Position numbers and translations under genes: made by a program | In this document: piece by piece, positions 43,382-52,020 of the stretch | Layout: the number at the start of each line of letters is the position of its first letter | Position numbering within the stretch: the stretch's first letter is position 1 | NCBI GenBank assembly: GCA_026390435.1 | Contig: JAPLFY010000113.1 | Location: 58,717-122,716 of the forward strand | Reading direction: 5' to 3' | DNA: 64,000 nt | Origin: Pseudomonadota bacterium | GTDB lineage: Bacteria; Bdellovibrionota_B; Oligoflexia; Oligoflexales; CAIYRB01 | Notes under the pieces: model-generated | Told to the model about the DNA's origin: nothing | The model's input: only the letters and a program-made list of their open reading frames with translations | Database searches by the model: none

Positions 43382-43437
43382 AACTCCGGCGGGTAGTCAG
43401 CCGAAGACCCTTTGTGGTCCGTCTGCTCGCCGGAGTT
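43382..43437 (+). promoter_or_regulatory. Hairpin burying the PilZ gene ribosome-binding site
   Basis: AACTCCGGCG (43382-43391) pairs perfectly with CGCCGGAGTT (43428-43437), with an inner GACC/GGTC stem. The right arm holds GGAG, the only ribosome-binding site of the PilZ gene, and is followed by TTTATT. The structure can act as a weak terminator for the upstream gene and as a block to PilZ translation. Confidence 0.65.
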
Positions 43438-43442
43438 TTATT

Positions 43443-43850
43443 ATGAGTGCACGCAAAGAGAGCCGTAAGAACGGTCGTATTAAATTTGACCAACCACTTC
43501 GTGTGGTCATGGGCTCAATAGGCTCAGAGGTTAAATACGATATGTCGACGCGCAACATCTCGCATACCGGCTTTTTTCTAGATTTTGATAAGCCTGGACG
43601 CTTCCCATTCACGCCCGCTAGCATCATGGAAATTTGGATCGAATTAGAGCCAGAGTCGAGCATCTTCTTCAATGGCAAGGTGGCACGCGTGGTGTTCCCG
43701 GGCGATCCAAAGGCCGCAGAGACTGGTCCGGGTATCGCTGTTCGGATCGTGCAGATCGATACCAGGAACGAGCGCACGCTATTCGACTTTATTGACCGAA
43801 AGTCCCGTGAACGGATTGAGAAGAAGGCGGCACATTCCCATGTGGCCTGA
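43443..43850 (+). CDS. PilZ-domain protein
   Basis: This is a 135-residue single-domain PilZ protein, a likely c-di-GMP receptor. The N-terminal RxxxR motif is in SRKNGRIKF and the D/NxSxxG motif reads TRNISHTGFF. The rest forms the beta-barrel (IMEIWIELEPESSIFFNGKVARVVF; GIAVRIVQI) with a charged C-terminal helix. Positions that contact c-di-GMP appear conserved. It probably acts on motility, polysaccharide or surface functions. Its translation may be gated by the preceding hairpin. Confidence 0.9.
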   Translation: MSARKESRKNGRIKFDQPLRVVMGSIGSEVKYDMSTRNISHTGFFLDFDKPGRFPFTPASIMEIWIELEPESSIFFNGKVARVVFPGDPKAAETGPGIAVRIVQIDTRNERTLFDFIDRKSRERIEKKAAHSHVA

Positions 43851-43890
43851 GCTGTAAGATTCCATAAGTACTCATGTTTATATAAAAAAC

Positions 43891-43917
43891 TAAAGTTTTT
43901 TTCGGATTAGCCGAAAA
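43891..43917 (+). promoter_or_regulatory. Near-consensus sigma-28 (FliA-type) promoter
   Basis: TAAAGTTT is followed by exactly 11 nt, then GCCGAAAA; the enterobacterial FliA consensus is TAAAGTTT-N11-GCCGATAA, so 15 of 16 positions match. It lies 90 nt before the small secreted-protein gene at 44007. Confidence 0.7.
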
Positions 43918-44006
43918 GCTAAAAGTTGAATCGAGGCGGGCTCTTAGTGGAAAGCCCCCTATAGTCTAAACAGGGCTATCGGGACGGGCTAATAGGAGTC
44001 TCCACT

Positions 44007-44261
44007 ATGCGCCACTTGTTAACACTGTTCACTGCCATGCTAGCTTTCATGAGTTCGAGTATAGCCAGTGGTGTGACGCAAGAGGTTAAGCTGACCAATA
44101 CCAACAGTGCCATGGTGTCGGTGACTACGGTGGCCGCAGCAAAGGCACAAACTGAAGTGCAAATTCGTCGACTGCACAGCCTGTTGGTGAGCAAGTCGGG
44201 CAGTATCCGTGATGTCGAAGACTATCAACGGATGCAGCGTCGTCTGCGCGGTGCCAAATAA
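44007..44261 (+). CDS. Small secreted protein under a sigma-28-like promoter
   Basis: This is an 84-residue product. A signal peptide (HLLTLFTAMLAFMSSSIASG) is followed by about 60 residues rich in Thr, Val and Ala, ending in a charged helix (SIRDVEDYQRMQRRLRGAK). AGGAG lies 8 nt before the ATG. No family is recognised. The FliA-type promoter suggests late flagellar or motility-linked expression, so a periplasmic or surface role in motility or chemotaxis is possible; this is inference. Confidence 0.65.
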   Translation: MRHLLTLFTAMLAFMSSSIASGVTQEVKLTNTNSAMVSVTTVAAAKAQTEVQIRRLHSLLVSKSGSIRDVEDYQRMQRRLRGAK

Positions 44262-44359
44262 CGAGCGGAATGAGTAAACGAATTTGTCAGCATGCAAACC
44301 AGCCGCTTTCTGGCATACTATAAAAAATATGCAGATTCATGGATGAGGAGCGTGCACGG

Positions 44360-44590
44360 ATGAATTGGAAAGCAGTCGCCAAACCCGAGGGTGCTAAGCT
44401 GTTCAAAGTTCATACTTTCACTTATGTTTTTAAGGGGGCTAATTACCACCTTGAAATCGATGAGTCTGCGGATGGCATATTCACCGGCCACGGCGAGCAT
44501 TCGACCGATAAAAATACCGTGTTGGCCTCAGTGACAGCTAGTTCCATCGAGAACTGCCTGGCGTCGCTGATTAAAAACATCAAGGTCTAA
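44360..44590 (+). CDS. Small hypothetical protein (76 aa)
   Basis: The product starts MNWKAVAKPEGAKLFKVHTFTYVFKGANYHLEIDESADG and continues to a short helix (SIENCLASLIKNIKV). It looks like a compact beta-sheet plus helix. GAGGAG is 9 nt before ATG 44360, which decides against the in-frame ATG at 44339. It lies 18 bp ahead of the NamZ gene and is probably co-transcribed with it. Function is unknown. Confidence 0.6.
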   Translation: MNWKAVAKPEGAKLFKVHTFTYVFKGANYHLEIDESADGIFTGHGEHSTDKNTVLASVTASSIENCLASLIKNIKV

Positions 44591-44608
44591 CGGGAAGCGG
44601 GTCGAATC

Positions 44609-45811
44609 ATGACGCATGGAAGCGTGGTCTCTGGCCTTGAGCGACTGGCCGGGGCGCCGCAATTGGCGGCAAAATGGGGGCGGTGCGGATTACTATGCAA
44701 CCAGGCTTCAGTGACAGCTAAGTTTCTCCCCGCTTGGGAGTTGCTGAGCCAGCTGCTGGGGCCGCGCTTAGTGTCCCTATTTGGGCCGCAGCATGGGTTC
44801 GCCGGTGTGGTTCAGGATAATATGATCGAGACAGGCCATGCTCGCCACAGGTCGACTGGTTTGCCGATTTATAGCCTTTATTCGGAAACTCGTGAGCCTA
44901 CAGCAGAGATGCTAGCGGGCCTAGATACTCTGATCATCGACCTGCAAATCGTCGGCTGCAGGATTTATACTTGGAAATCGACGATAGTAGCATGCCTGAG
45001 AGCGGCTAAGCGCGATGGTAAACGAGTCGTGGTGCTTGATCGTCCCAATCCAGTCGGTGGGGAATTGATCGAGGGGCGCGTGCTTGATGCCGATGCGCAC
45101 TCTTTTGTCGGTCAGTTTCCGACGCCTATGCGCCACGCTTTAACTGCCGGAGAATCAGCGCAATTTTTCAACGCAGAAATTGGCGCCGAACTTGAAGTAG
45201 TTGCCTTGGCCGGGTGGCGGCCAGAATCCTACTGGCATGAATTAGGCCGTCCATGGGTGTTGACCTCACCCAATCTACCTACGCCTGATGCAGTTTACGT
45301 CTACCCCGGGACAGTGATGCTGGAGGGAACTAATCTCTCCGAGGGGCGGGGTACAGGTCTACCATTTCAATTAATTGGTGCTCCTTATATAAAAAGTGGA
45401 GCGGCCTTAATTAAGCGCATTGAAGATTTGATCGGTAAGCCGCCGGGGGTGTTTCTGCGCGAGGCTAACTTCCAGCCTACCTCACAGAAATGGCAGGGGC
45501 AGGAATGTAATGGGCTGCAGATTCATGTGCTCGAGCCGCATAAAGTACGCAGCTATCAATTAACTTTAGCACTGATTAAAGCTGCAATGGATGTGGGCGG
45601 CGATGGATTTAGCTGGCAGAAACCACCTTACGAATATGACTACAATACGACACCGATTAAATTGATTGTTGGCTCACATCAAGTCACTGAGTATATTTCG
45701 CGTCAGCAATATGAGCCAAATGATGCTTTTTGGACGCATGGTGTTGATGCGTATATTAAAGAAGTCGAGCGTTTTCTGTTATACAAGCGGACTCTTCGGC
45801 TAGCAGACTGA
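44609..45811 (+). CDS. NamZ-like exo-beta-N-acetylmuramidase (DUF1343)
   Basis: This is a 400-residue protein of the DUF1343/GH171 family, whose characterised member NamZ releases terminal MurNAc from peptidoglycan fragments. Signatures include GLLCNQASVTA, LVSLFGPQHGFAG, LDTLIIDLQIVGCRIYTWKST, VVVLDRPNPVGGELIEGR, TPMRHALTAGE, and VYPGTVMLEGTNLSEGRGTGLPFQLIGAP. No signal peptide is seen, so it may act in the cytoplasm on imported muropeptides. The peptide-type ABC importer at 34-37 kb would be one conceivable supplier, but that link is speculative. Confidence 0.9.
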   Translation: MTHGSVVSGLERLAGAPQLAAKWGRCGLLCNQASVTAKFLPAWELLSQLLGPRLVSLFGPQHGFAGVVQDNMIETGHARHRSTGLPIYSLYSETREPTAEMLAGLDTLIIDLQIVGCRIYTWKSTIVACLRAAKRDGKRVVVLDRPNPVGGELIEGRVLDADAHSFVGQFPTPMRHALTAGESAQFFNAEIGAELEVVALAGWRPESYWHELGRPWVLTSPNLPTPDAVYVYPGTVMLEGTNLSEGRGTGLPFQLIGAPYIKSGAALIKRIEDLIGKPPGVFLREANFQPTSQKWQGQECNGLQIHVLEPHKVRSYQLTLALIKAAMDVGGDGFSWQKPPYEYDYNTTPIKLIVGSHQVTEYISRQQYEPNDAFWTHGVDAYIKEVERFLLYKRTLRLAD

Positions 45812-45844
45812 GTGGTTCTTTTGAGGATTGCTAAAACTGGGTAA

Positions 45845-47317
45845 TCAGTGCGCTAAGTCAAACTCGAGTCCACGAATTGCGGGACTGTCTTGAAGGACTC
45901 TGCGGAATTTGGCTGAGTTATTAAGGCCAGAGAAGTCGTGATCGAGTTTTGCCGTCGCGGCTAATCTTGGGTCGAGAGTGATGGCCTCAGCTAAAGAATT
46001 GAGCGACTCATCGCTACGACCTAGGAGCGCGAGCACACAGGCTTGATTGTACCGGGATATGGGATCGTTGGGGTCTAATTCAGCAGCGGTTACGAATACT
46101 TTAAGCGCTGCCGAGTATGATTTCTTACGGTACAACGCAAGACCCATGCCGGTGTAAAAATCAGACCTATTTGGGTCGAGAATAATAGCGTCTGTGTAGG
46201 CATGTACCGCTTCGTCGTGGCGATGAAGTTTTTCGGAAAGTGTTTCCCCTAACATCGCATGTAAAATTCCATGGCCATTGGGGCCGTTATTCAGTTCCGT
46301 AAGGAGTAGGGCGAGTTTAGCTGGTGCGTTGGCTTGCTTGTACGTCCGCCCAATGAAATCAATTAAATTCTGATTCTCTTTTTCGACTGCCATAGCGGTG
46401 ACAAAGGATTTTTTCGCCCGCTCCCAATCGCTTTGACGAACGTAAGCCGCTCCAAGGTGGCCAGTGATTGTTGCTCGGAGATTTGAGGAGAGGTCGTCTT
46501 TATGCTTAGCAAGTACGGACTCTAGAAGAATACTCGCCTTTTTCGGTTGGTTTAAGTCCCTATACAGAATGATCGCATTATTTATCTCGGCTTCGGTATT
46601 CGAGGCGTTTGTTGATAACATCTCGTTGTAAATGTTGTGAGCTTTCTGAAATTCGCCGAGCTCCGTATAGGTAATTGCTAGAGTCAGGTCGAATAGCGGT
46701 GAGGGAAAACTATTATTCCATTGATCTAATTTTGTAATCAGCTGTCGACCGGTGTCGTCAGATTGAAGAATCGCCACGATATACGGAACAATGATTCGTG
46801 TTTCGGCTCCTGGTTGGCTTAGTGCCTGACGTAGTAAGCCCAGTACTTTTTCACCGCCACCGTTATCAGCGATCAGTCGAGCTCTAGTGAAGGCGAATCT
46901 CCAATTGGGTTTGATTCCTTTAGCCTCCGCTTGGGACAGTAGCTTCACAGCTCCCTCAGTGTTGCCCATCAGGTCGAGGATATCAGCCAGCGCGGCATAT
47001 CCTGCGGGGTCGCTAGGAGCTAGGTCCACGGCTTGTTGGGCTAAGTCAGCTGCTTGGCGCAAAATATAAATGTCGCTTGGATCGCGAGTAAAAAGGCGTA
47101 CGAACACATGGCTAAGCAGTTGATGTGCCGCCACCGACCTAGGGTCGACTTGCAGAAGTTGTGTCACTTCCTTTTCTAATCCTGGTATCTGGGAGTCTTC
47201 CGCCGTCCAAACTCGCACTTCGAGTTCCCGGATGTTCCCTATGACTGGTCCCGCCAAAGCGGCTTGGGTACTCAAGGCGGCGATTACTGAGGTCCACAGC
47301 TTACAGGGATTAAACAT
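45845..47317 (-). CDS. Periplasmic tetratricopeptide-repeat protein
   Basis: This is a 490-residue protein with a signal peptide (LWTSVIAALSTQAALAG) after ATG 47317, which has GAGGG 7 nt upstream. Around ten TPR-like units follow, clearest at DIYILRQAADLAQQAVDLAPSDPAGYAALADIL, SNLRATITGHLGAAYVRQSDWERAKKSF and RSDFYTGMGLALYRKKSYSAALKVF. It should scaffold protein complexes in the periplasm. A frame open upstream to 47401 has no ribosome-binding site. A sigma-28-like element lies upstream at 47392-47418. Confidence 0.82.
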   Translation of the reverse strand: MFNPCKLWTSVIAALSTQAALAGPVIGNIRELEVRVWTAEDSQIPGLEKEVTQLLQVDPRSVAAHQLLSHVFVRLFTRDPSDIYILRQAADLAQQAVDLAPSDPAGYAALADILDLMGNTEGAVKLLSQAEAKGIKPNWRFAFTRARLIADNGGGEKVLGLLRQALSQPGAETRIIVPYIVAILQSDDTGRQLITKLDQWNNSFPSPLFDLTLAITYTELGEFQKAHNIYNEMLSTNASNTEAEINNAIILYRDLNQPKKASILLESVLAKHKDDLSSNLRATITGHLGAAYVRQSDWERAKKSFVTAMAVEKENQNLIDFIGRTYKQANAPAKLALLLTELNNGPNGHGILHAMLGETLSEKLHRHDEAVHAYTDAIILDPNRSDFYTGMGLALYRKKSYSAALKVFVTAAELDPNDPISRYNQACVLALLGRSDESLNSLAEAITLDPRLAATAKLDHDFSGLNNSAKFRRVLQDSPAIRGLEFDLAH

Positions 47318-47391
47318 GCACGTACCCTCGATTCTTGGCTCTTTTCTTGATCCGGTTGCGGTAACGCAAAGTTTCCGCTGCCTTTCGCCTC

Positions 47392-47418
47392 TTTTCGGCA
47401 AAACGAGTTGATTATTTA
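47392..47418 (-). promoter_or_regulatory. Sigma-28-like promoter upstream of the TPR gene
   Basis: On the minus strand, TAAA is followed by 15 nt and then GCCGAAAA, the same -10 element as at 43910. Only the TAAA core of the -35 octamer matches. It lies about 75 nt before the TPR start, at the edge of a very AT-rich divergent gap (47400-47490). Confidence 0.4.
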
Positions 47419-47519
47419 ATAAAAAATTTCTGATTTTTTTGAAAAAAACCTTATATATATCATTAATATTAGTGGTTAATGTGAAGTTGATTGCCCCATT
47501 TTAGGGTGGCGGGAATACG

Positions 47520-50144
47520 GTGGCGCGGTGGGTAATTTCGACCGCGCTAATGGGCGGGATGTTTTCGGTCGATAGGCAAGATATGCACATCGAACCCGGA
47601 CAACCAAACGTGAATTCCAAGCATCAAAGCCGCTTACCATGGTTTTTGGTGGCCTTAATCGCGGCGACCTTGGCGCTAGTCGTAAGTTTTGGCGTCAAGG
47701 TTGGACTCCTAAGTCAAAGAAATTTGCTTAGCGATGCCCAACTGCCTAAATTCGCGGCGCAGCCGGCCGAACCGACCATGGTGGAGCAGTCCAGTTCATT
47801 GATGACGGACTCGATCTTGTCCATAGTACAGGGCTACTATGTTGACCCTAAGCGTGTTGAGAATAGGGAGCTAATTGAGACCGCATTAGCAGCAATGGCG
47901 ACAAATCCGCGCGTACACATTGGAAGTAGTCCAGGTGCTGCATGGGTGCAGATAGACGACGGTGAGAAAAAATTCTTCCTGTTGAAAAAAGTTGCGGGCT
48001 ATCAAGATGTCGTCGATATTTTGGTAGCCATGGCGCGCATGATTGATGATGCCGGTGTTCCACCCGCTGCAGGAGAGATGCCTGAAAAGAATGCCCCGGC
48101 CGTAGTTGCTTTGCTCAATGCAATGCTTGCAGAACTGGATGCTCATAGTTCGCTGTTGTCTCCGGAAGCCTACCGGGAGCTGCGGCAAGGCACTGAGGGA
48201 ACTTTCGGTGGTTTAGGTGTACTTGTCGGCATTCGCGATCACCTTCTTACTGTAATCAAGCCTCTACCGCGTAGCCCCGCGCAACGCGCAGGGATTAAAC
48301 GTAATGACCGAATTCTTAGTATTGGCGGTGTTTTCACTTATGGCTTTTCGCTGGATGACCTAGTCGAATATATGCGTGGCGACCCAGGATCCCGTGTTCA
48401 TCTGTCGCTACTTCGTCCAGGCGCACAGGCGCCGACGGATTTGCTGCTAAAACGCGAGGTGATTCACGTTGATTCGGTGACGTCTGAAGAGATTACCCAA
48501 AACGGTATGAAAGCTCTCCATTTGACGATCGATAGTTTTGCCAGCCGTACCTCTCGAGAGGTCCTCACGGCGATCAAGCGATTCAAAGCCAAGCATGGTG
48601 GTGTGATACATGGGCTTGTTCTTGATCTGCGTTCCAATCCTGGTGGACTCCTCGACCAGGCTGTTCAAGTTGCCGATCTTTTTCTCGAATCCGGCGTCAT
48701 TGTTAGCACCAAAGGGCGTCACGAAGAGATTGAAAAAGCCGGCAGTGGCTTTGATGAAGTGGGTTTCCCTATCGTAGTGCTAATTGACGGTGATTCTGCG
48801 TCAGCTAGTGAAATCGTTGCCGGTGCGCTGCAAGATCATCAGCGTGCTGTGGTCGTCGGGCAACCTAGTTTTGGTAAGGGGTCGGTCCAGACTGTATTTG
48901 AGCTGCCAGGCGACCGTGCCTTGAAGCTGACCATAGCGAGATATTTTACCCCGGCTGGAAGGTCTATACAGAACGTTGGCATCATCCCTGATGTGTGGAT
49001 GCAGCCGGTCGCTAAGAGCGAGTCAAACGACAACCTATTTGGTCCTAGCCGCTATAAAAATGAACGATTCCTCAAAAATCGTCTTGATAATTCTGATACA
49101 TCTGCCGCTTTGGAGCAGCGCCAGCCCTCACGTAAGTCCTACTACCTAACGTCGGCAATGAAGGAAGCGACCGAAGAAGACGTCGTCCGTGGTCCTGATC
49201 GTGAGATGGAATTTGCTCTGAAGATCATTGAACGGGTGCGGTCGACCTACGGGGACCATCCGCCTCGGGCCAGTGCAAGGGCTTCGCATTGGTTAGGCCT
49301 TGCTGGGCCATCCATCAAGGACGCAGCTAACGCACTTGACCGTGAAACGACTAATTGGCTGGCTAAGACCCATAAAATCAAATGGACACCGGCAAATGCA
49401 GTTCAAGCACCAATCATGCCCAATATTCGGCTCGATATCGGAAATAACCGGCCGCAGATCATAACGCCAGGCGAAACGGTGAATATCACGTGGACGATTA
49501 CCAATCTGGAGAAAGTTCCTGTTAACCGCGCCTCTGTGTTCGTCAGGTCAGAGGCACCAGGCTTTGATACGCGGGAGATTTTAGTCGGAGATCTTCCAGC
49601 AGCTTCTATGAAAACTGGGGTAGTACAGGTCGCAGTGCCAAATAATTTTGCGCCGGGTTCGCTAGCTATTCGCATCGGAGTTGCCGTTGATGCGTGGCCT
49701 GTTCGGGGGGCTACTGCTGACTATTCCTTACAGATTGAGGATACACCGAAGGCACGCCTCTCTGCCGTAGCAACACTCGTCGAAGATCTTAGCGGTCATA
49801 TGGCTGGTGTCCTTGAGGCGCGGGAAAGAGCGCGGCTTCGTGTTGATTTGCGCAATGACGGAGATATTGATGCCGTCGATTTAGATGTGAAGTTGCTAAA
49901 TCTTTCAGGGACTCAAGTCCAGCTTGAACAGGACTCACTCGCTATAGATGAGCTTAGTGTTGGGGAGGAGAAGCATGTTTATTTCGATATCAAGGGAGCC
50001 AAGACTATCGTCACCTCGGAGATGTCCTTTGGAATGAGCGTCGAGGGTCCGGAAGTCAGTGTCCCTTTAAGGCAGCGGTTTGCGATCAAGAGTTTACCGA
50101 CGGCAGATCTGTCGGCAAAGCCAGTGCGAGTCATGAGTCATTAA
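47520..50144 (+). CDS. S41 C-terminal processing protease with Ig-like C-terminal domains
   Basis: This is an 874-residue periplasmic protease of the Prc/CtpA type. A TM or signal anchor lies at about 42-64 (FLVALIAATLALVVSFGVKVGLL). The PDZ domain (about 225-310, GLGVLVGIRDHLLTVIKPLPRSPAQRAGIK) gates the peptidase domain, with LDLRSNPGGLLDQAV and the Ser-Lys dyad: Ser428 in GDSASASEIVAG and Lys453 in SFGKGSVQ, 25 residues apart as in CtpA. Residues after about 640 form two beta-sandwich modules (RLDIGNNRPQIITPGETVNITWTI), unlike usual CtpA. GTG 47520 has a weak site; ATGs at codons 11, 14 or 22 are alternatives. Confidence 0.92.
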   Translation: MARWVISTALMGGMFSVDRQDMHIEPGQPNVNSKHQSRLPWFLVALIAATLALVVSFGVKVGLLSQRNLLSDAQLPKFAAQPAEPTMVEQSSSLMTDSILSIVQGYYVDPKRVENRELIETALAAMATNPRVHIGSSPGAAWVQIDDGEKKFFLLKKVAGYQDVVDILVAMARMIDDAGVPPAAGEMPEKNAPAVVALLNAMLAELDAHSSLLSPEAYRELRQGTEGTFGGLGVLVGIRDHLLTVIKPLPRSPAQRAGIKRNDRILSIGGVFTYGFSLDDLVEYMRGDPGSRVHLSLLRPGAQAPTDLLLKREVIHVDSVTSEEITQNGMKALHLTIDSFASRTSREVLTAIKRFKAKHGGVIHGLVLDLRSNPGGLLDQAVQVADLFLESGVIVSTKGRHEEIEKAGSGFDEVGFPIVVLIDGDSASASEIVAGALQDHQRAVVVGQPSFGKGSVQTVFELPGDRALKLTIARYFTPAGRSIQNVGIIPDVWMQPVAKSESNDNLFGPSRYKNERFLKNRLDNSDTSAALEQRQPSRKSYYLTSAMKEATEEDVVRGPDREMEFALKIIERVRSTYGDHPPRASARASHWLGLAGPSIKDAANALDRETTNWLAKTHKIKWTPANAVQAPIMPNIRLDIGNNRPQIITPGETVNITWTITNLEKVPVNRASVFVRSEAPGFDTREILVGDLPAASMKTGVVQVAVPNNFAPGSLAIRIGVAVDAWPVRGATADYSLQIEDTPKARLSAVATLVEDLSGHMAGVLEARERARLRVDLRNDGDIDAVDLDVKLLNLSGTQVQLEQDSLAIDELSVGEEKHVYFDIKGAKTIVTSEMSFGMSVEGPEVSVPLRQRFAIKSLPTADLSAKPVRVMSH

Positions 50145-50159
50145 GCGGGAAGGTTTAGT

Positions 50160-51926
50160 ATGGCAAGAAAGTTGAAAATTGGCATAGTTTGTGGCGAATC
50201 ATTTCAGCCGCGTTTTCTCTCGCTTTTTGAGCCGCTACGCGACGTATTCGAAACCTGTATTTATGCGCACCATCAAGAGCGTCTCATCGATCTTCATGGC
50301 ACCGGTATGAAGCTTCGGCTATTTGAGAATATCACAGATATGCCTGGATTCATGCGCGGACTTGAAGACGAACTCGCCAATGTTGATCTTATTATTGGCG
50401 TAGAAAATTCACGGCTAGCAACATTTCAAGCTCTTCGGGCAGCCAGGAAATTTGGTACTCCATTTTGCGTTTTAGTAAATGAATATCTGCCGTATTTTTA
50501 TGAGAAATTTGCAAATATTCGGGCGATACAATTTGATGTTTGTAATAAAGCAGAACACTTCTGGGTAACTTCGCAAGCAGCCCATCACACACTTAGATTG
50601 GATCATGTACCGGCTGAATCTATTAGTTATCTACCCCCGATCATCGATGCCAAGAAACTGAAGTTTTCTAGTGATGGTCGCCGTCGGTTTCGTGAATATG
50701 TTGGTATCGGGTCGGATGACTTGGTGGTGCTCTATCAGCACGAACTGGTGCCTGCGAATAGGCCAGAGGAACTGATCAAATCGTTGGCCTTACTTAAGCG
50801 CCAGCTCGGTGGTTTGGCGGATAACATAAAAATTCTTTGTGTAGGTCAGGGTGCTGCGACGATGGACTTGAAATACCTAGCTTACGATCTCGGGCTTGGT
50901 AAACAGGCGATGTTTTTGCATCAAGACCCCGAGCCTTTTTTGCATGATTTGTACTCATCTAGTGACATCATGTTTGAGCCTAGGCCACAAGTCGGCGAAT
51001 ACCATCAGGGGATACCTTTGTCTTTGCTCGAAGGTATGGCTTTTGGACTTCTGCCTATAGTCGGTGCGGGCTCGGTGGCTGCAGAGTTCGCTGCGGGATT
51101 TGGTCGTGTCTATTCGGAAGATACGCATCAGAGCATTGCGGCACAAATGCAAGACATAGTGCTTAATCGTACACAGTTAGATGCTCAGCGACTTGCTATA
51201 GTTCAGCACGTTGACAGTAAACATGCACGGTCAGCGGTTGGGCAGAATTTTGTGGCAAGTGTTGAGGCTATCATTCGTGCATCGACACAAAGCTCATCGC
51301 CGCAGTCTCGAGCGAAGACGATTTTGTCACAAATTGCAGGCCAGCTTAAAGGTGGCGCACTGAGCGAAGCGATCATGACCATCGAAGAGACGCTTCTTTT
51401 TGATTTTATTTCAGTTTCTGATCGTGCCGAACTTTACAGGCTGAAGGGTGATGCTTACTTCGCAGGGGGTCAGATTGACTCAGCCTGCAATAGCTACAAC
51501 GATGGACTGATGGCCGATGAGCATAGTTTTCTTTGCCTGCGTGGTTTGGGTCACGTGGCTTGGCAAAGTCATGACCATGAAGCTGCTCTGGGCTATTATA
51601 GACGTGCGCTAGCGCTCAATGATGGCGACGCCGACACTTTGTTAGGGATCGCCATGGTTTTCCGGCGCCTTGGGCTACACGAGGAGGCCGTGGTTTGGCT
51701 AGAGAAGTGCGTGATCGAGCATAATATTCCGGCTGCAACGATAGCGTTGGCACAAACTTGTTCGCAACTATCGCGGGTGGGGACAGCGATCGATATTCTG
51801 GCCAGGGTGCTTGATGCCGTTGGTGATAATCACACCTTGATGACGACTTTAGGTCATTTGTACCTTAATTCTGGCCGTACTGATGAGGGCCAGGCTCTCC
51901 TTCGCAGGGCCTTAGATGCAGCATAA
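50160..51926 (+). CDS. GT4-like glycosyltransferase with C-terminal TPRs
   Basis: This is a 588-residue cytoplasmic protein. The first about 370 residues form a GT-B fold: VLYQHELVPANRPEELIKSL at the nucleotide-sugar domain and EYHQGIPLSLLEGMAFGLLPIVG, the acidic E-x7-E-type motif of family 4. The last about 190 residues are TPRs (RAELYRLKGDAYFAGGQIDSACNSY; SHDHEAALGYYRRALALNDGDADT). TPR-fused transferases often glycosylate proteins such as flagellin or secreted proteins. It follows the S41 protease by 15 bp with an AAGG site, so the two are co-expressed. Confidence 0.85.
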   Translation: MARKLKIGIVCGESFQPRFLSLFEPLRDVFETCIYAHHQERLIDLHGTGMKLRLFENITDMPGFMRGLEDELANVDLIIGVENSRLATFQALRAARKFGTPFCVLVNEYLPYFYEKFANIRAIQFDVCNKAEHFWVTSQAAHHTLRLDHVPAESISYLPPIIDAKKLKFSSDGRRRFREYVGIGSDDLVVLYQHELVPANRPEELIKSLALLKRQLGGLADNIKILCVGQGAATMDLKYLAYDLGLGKQAMFLHQDPEPFLHDLYSSSDIMFEPRPQVGEYHQGIPLSLLEGMAFGLLPIVGAGSVAAEFAAGFGRVYSEDTHQSIAAQMQDIVLNRTQLDAQRLAIVQHVDSKHARSAVGQNFVASVEAIIRASTQSSSPQSRAKTILSQIAGQLKGGALSEAIMTIEETLLFDFISVSDRAELYRLKGDAYFAGGQIDSACNSYNDGLMADEHSFLCLRGLGHVAWQSHDHEAALGYYRRALALNDGDADTLLGIAMVFRRLGLHEEAVVWLEKCVIEHNIPAATIALAQTCSQLSRVGTAIDILARVLDAVGDNHTLMTTLGHLYLNSGRTDEGQALLRRALDAA

Positions 51927-52020
51927 AATGTGGCTAATGCCATATATCCTGTCAACATGACATGATGACAATTTTATAAGAATCGGTTAATAAACTTTGT
52001 CCAACTGGGGGGATAGAGTT

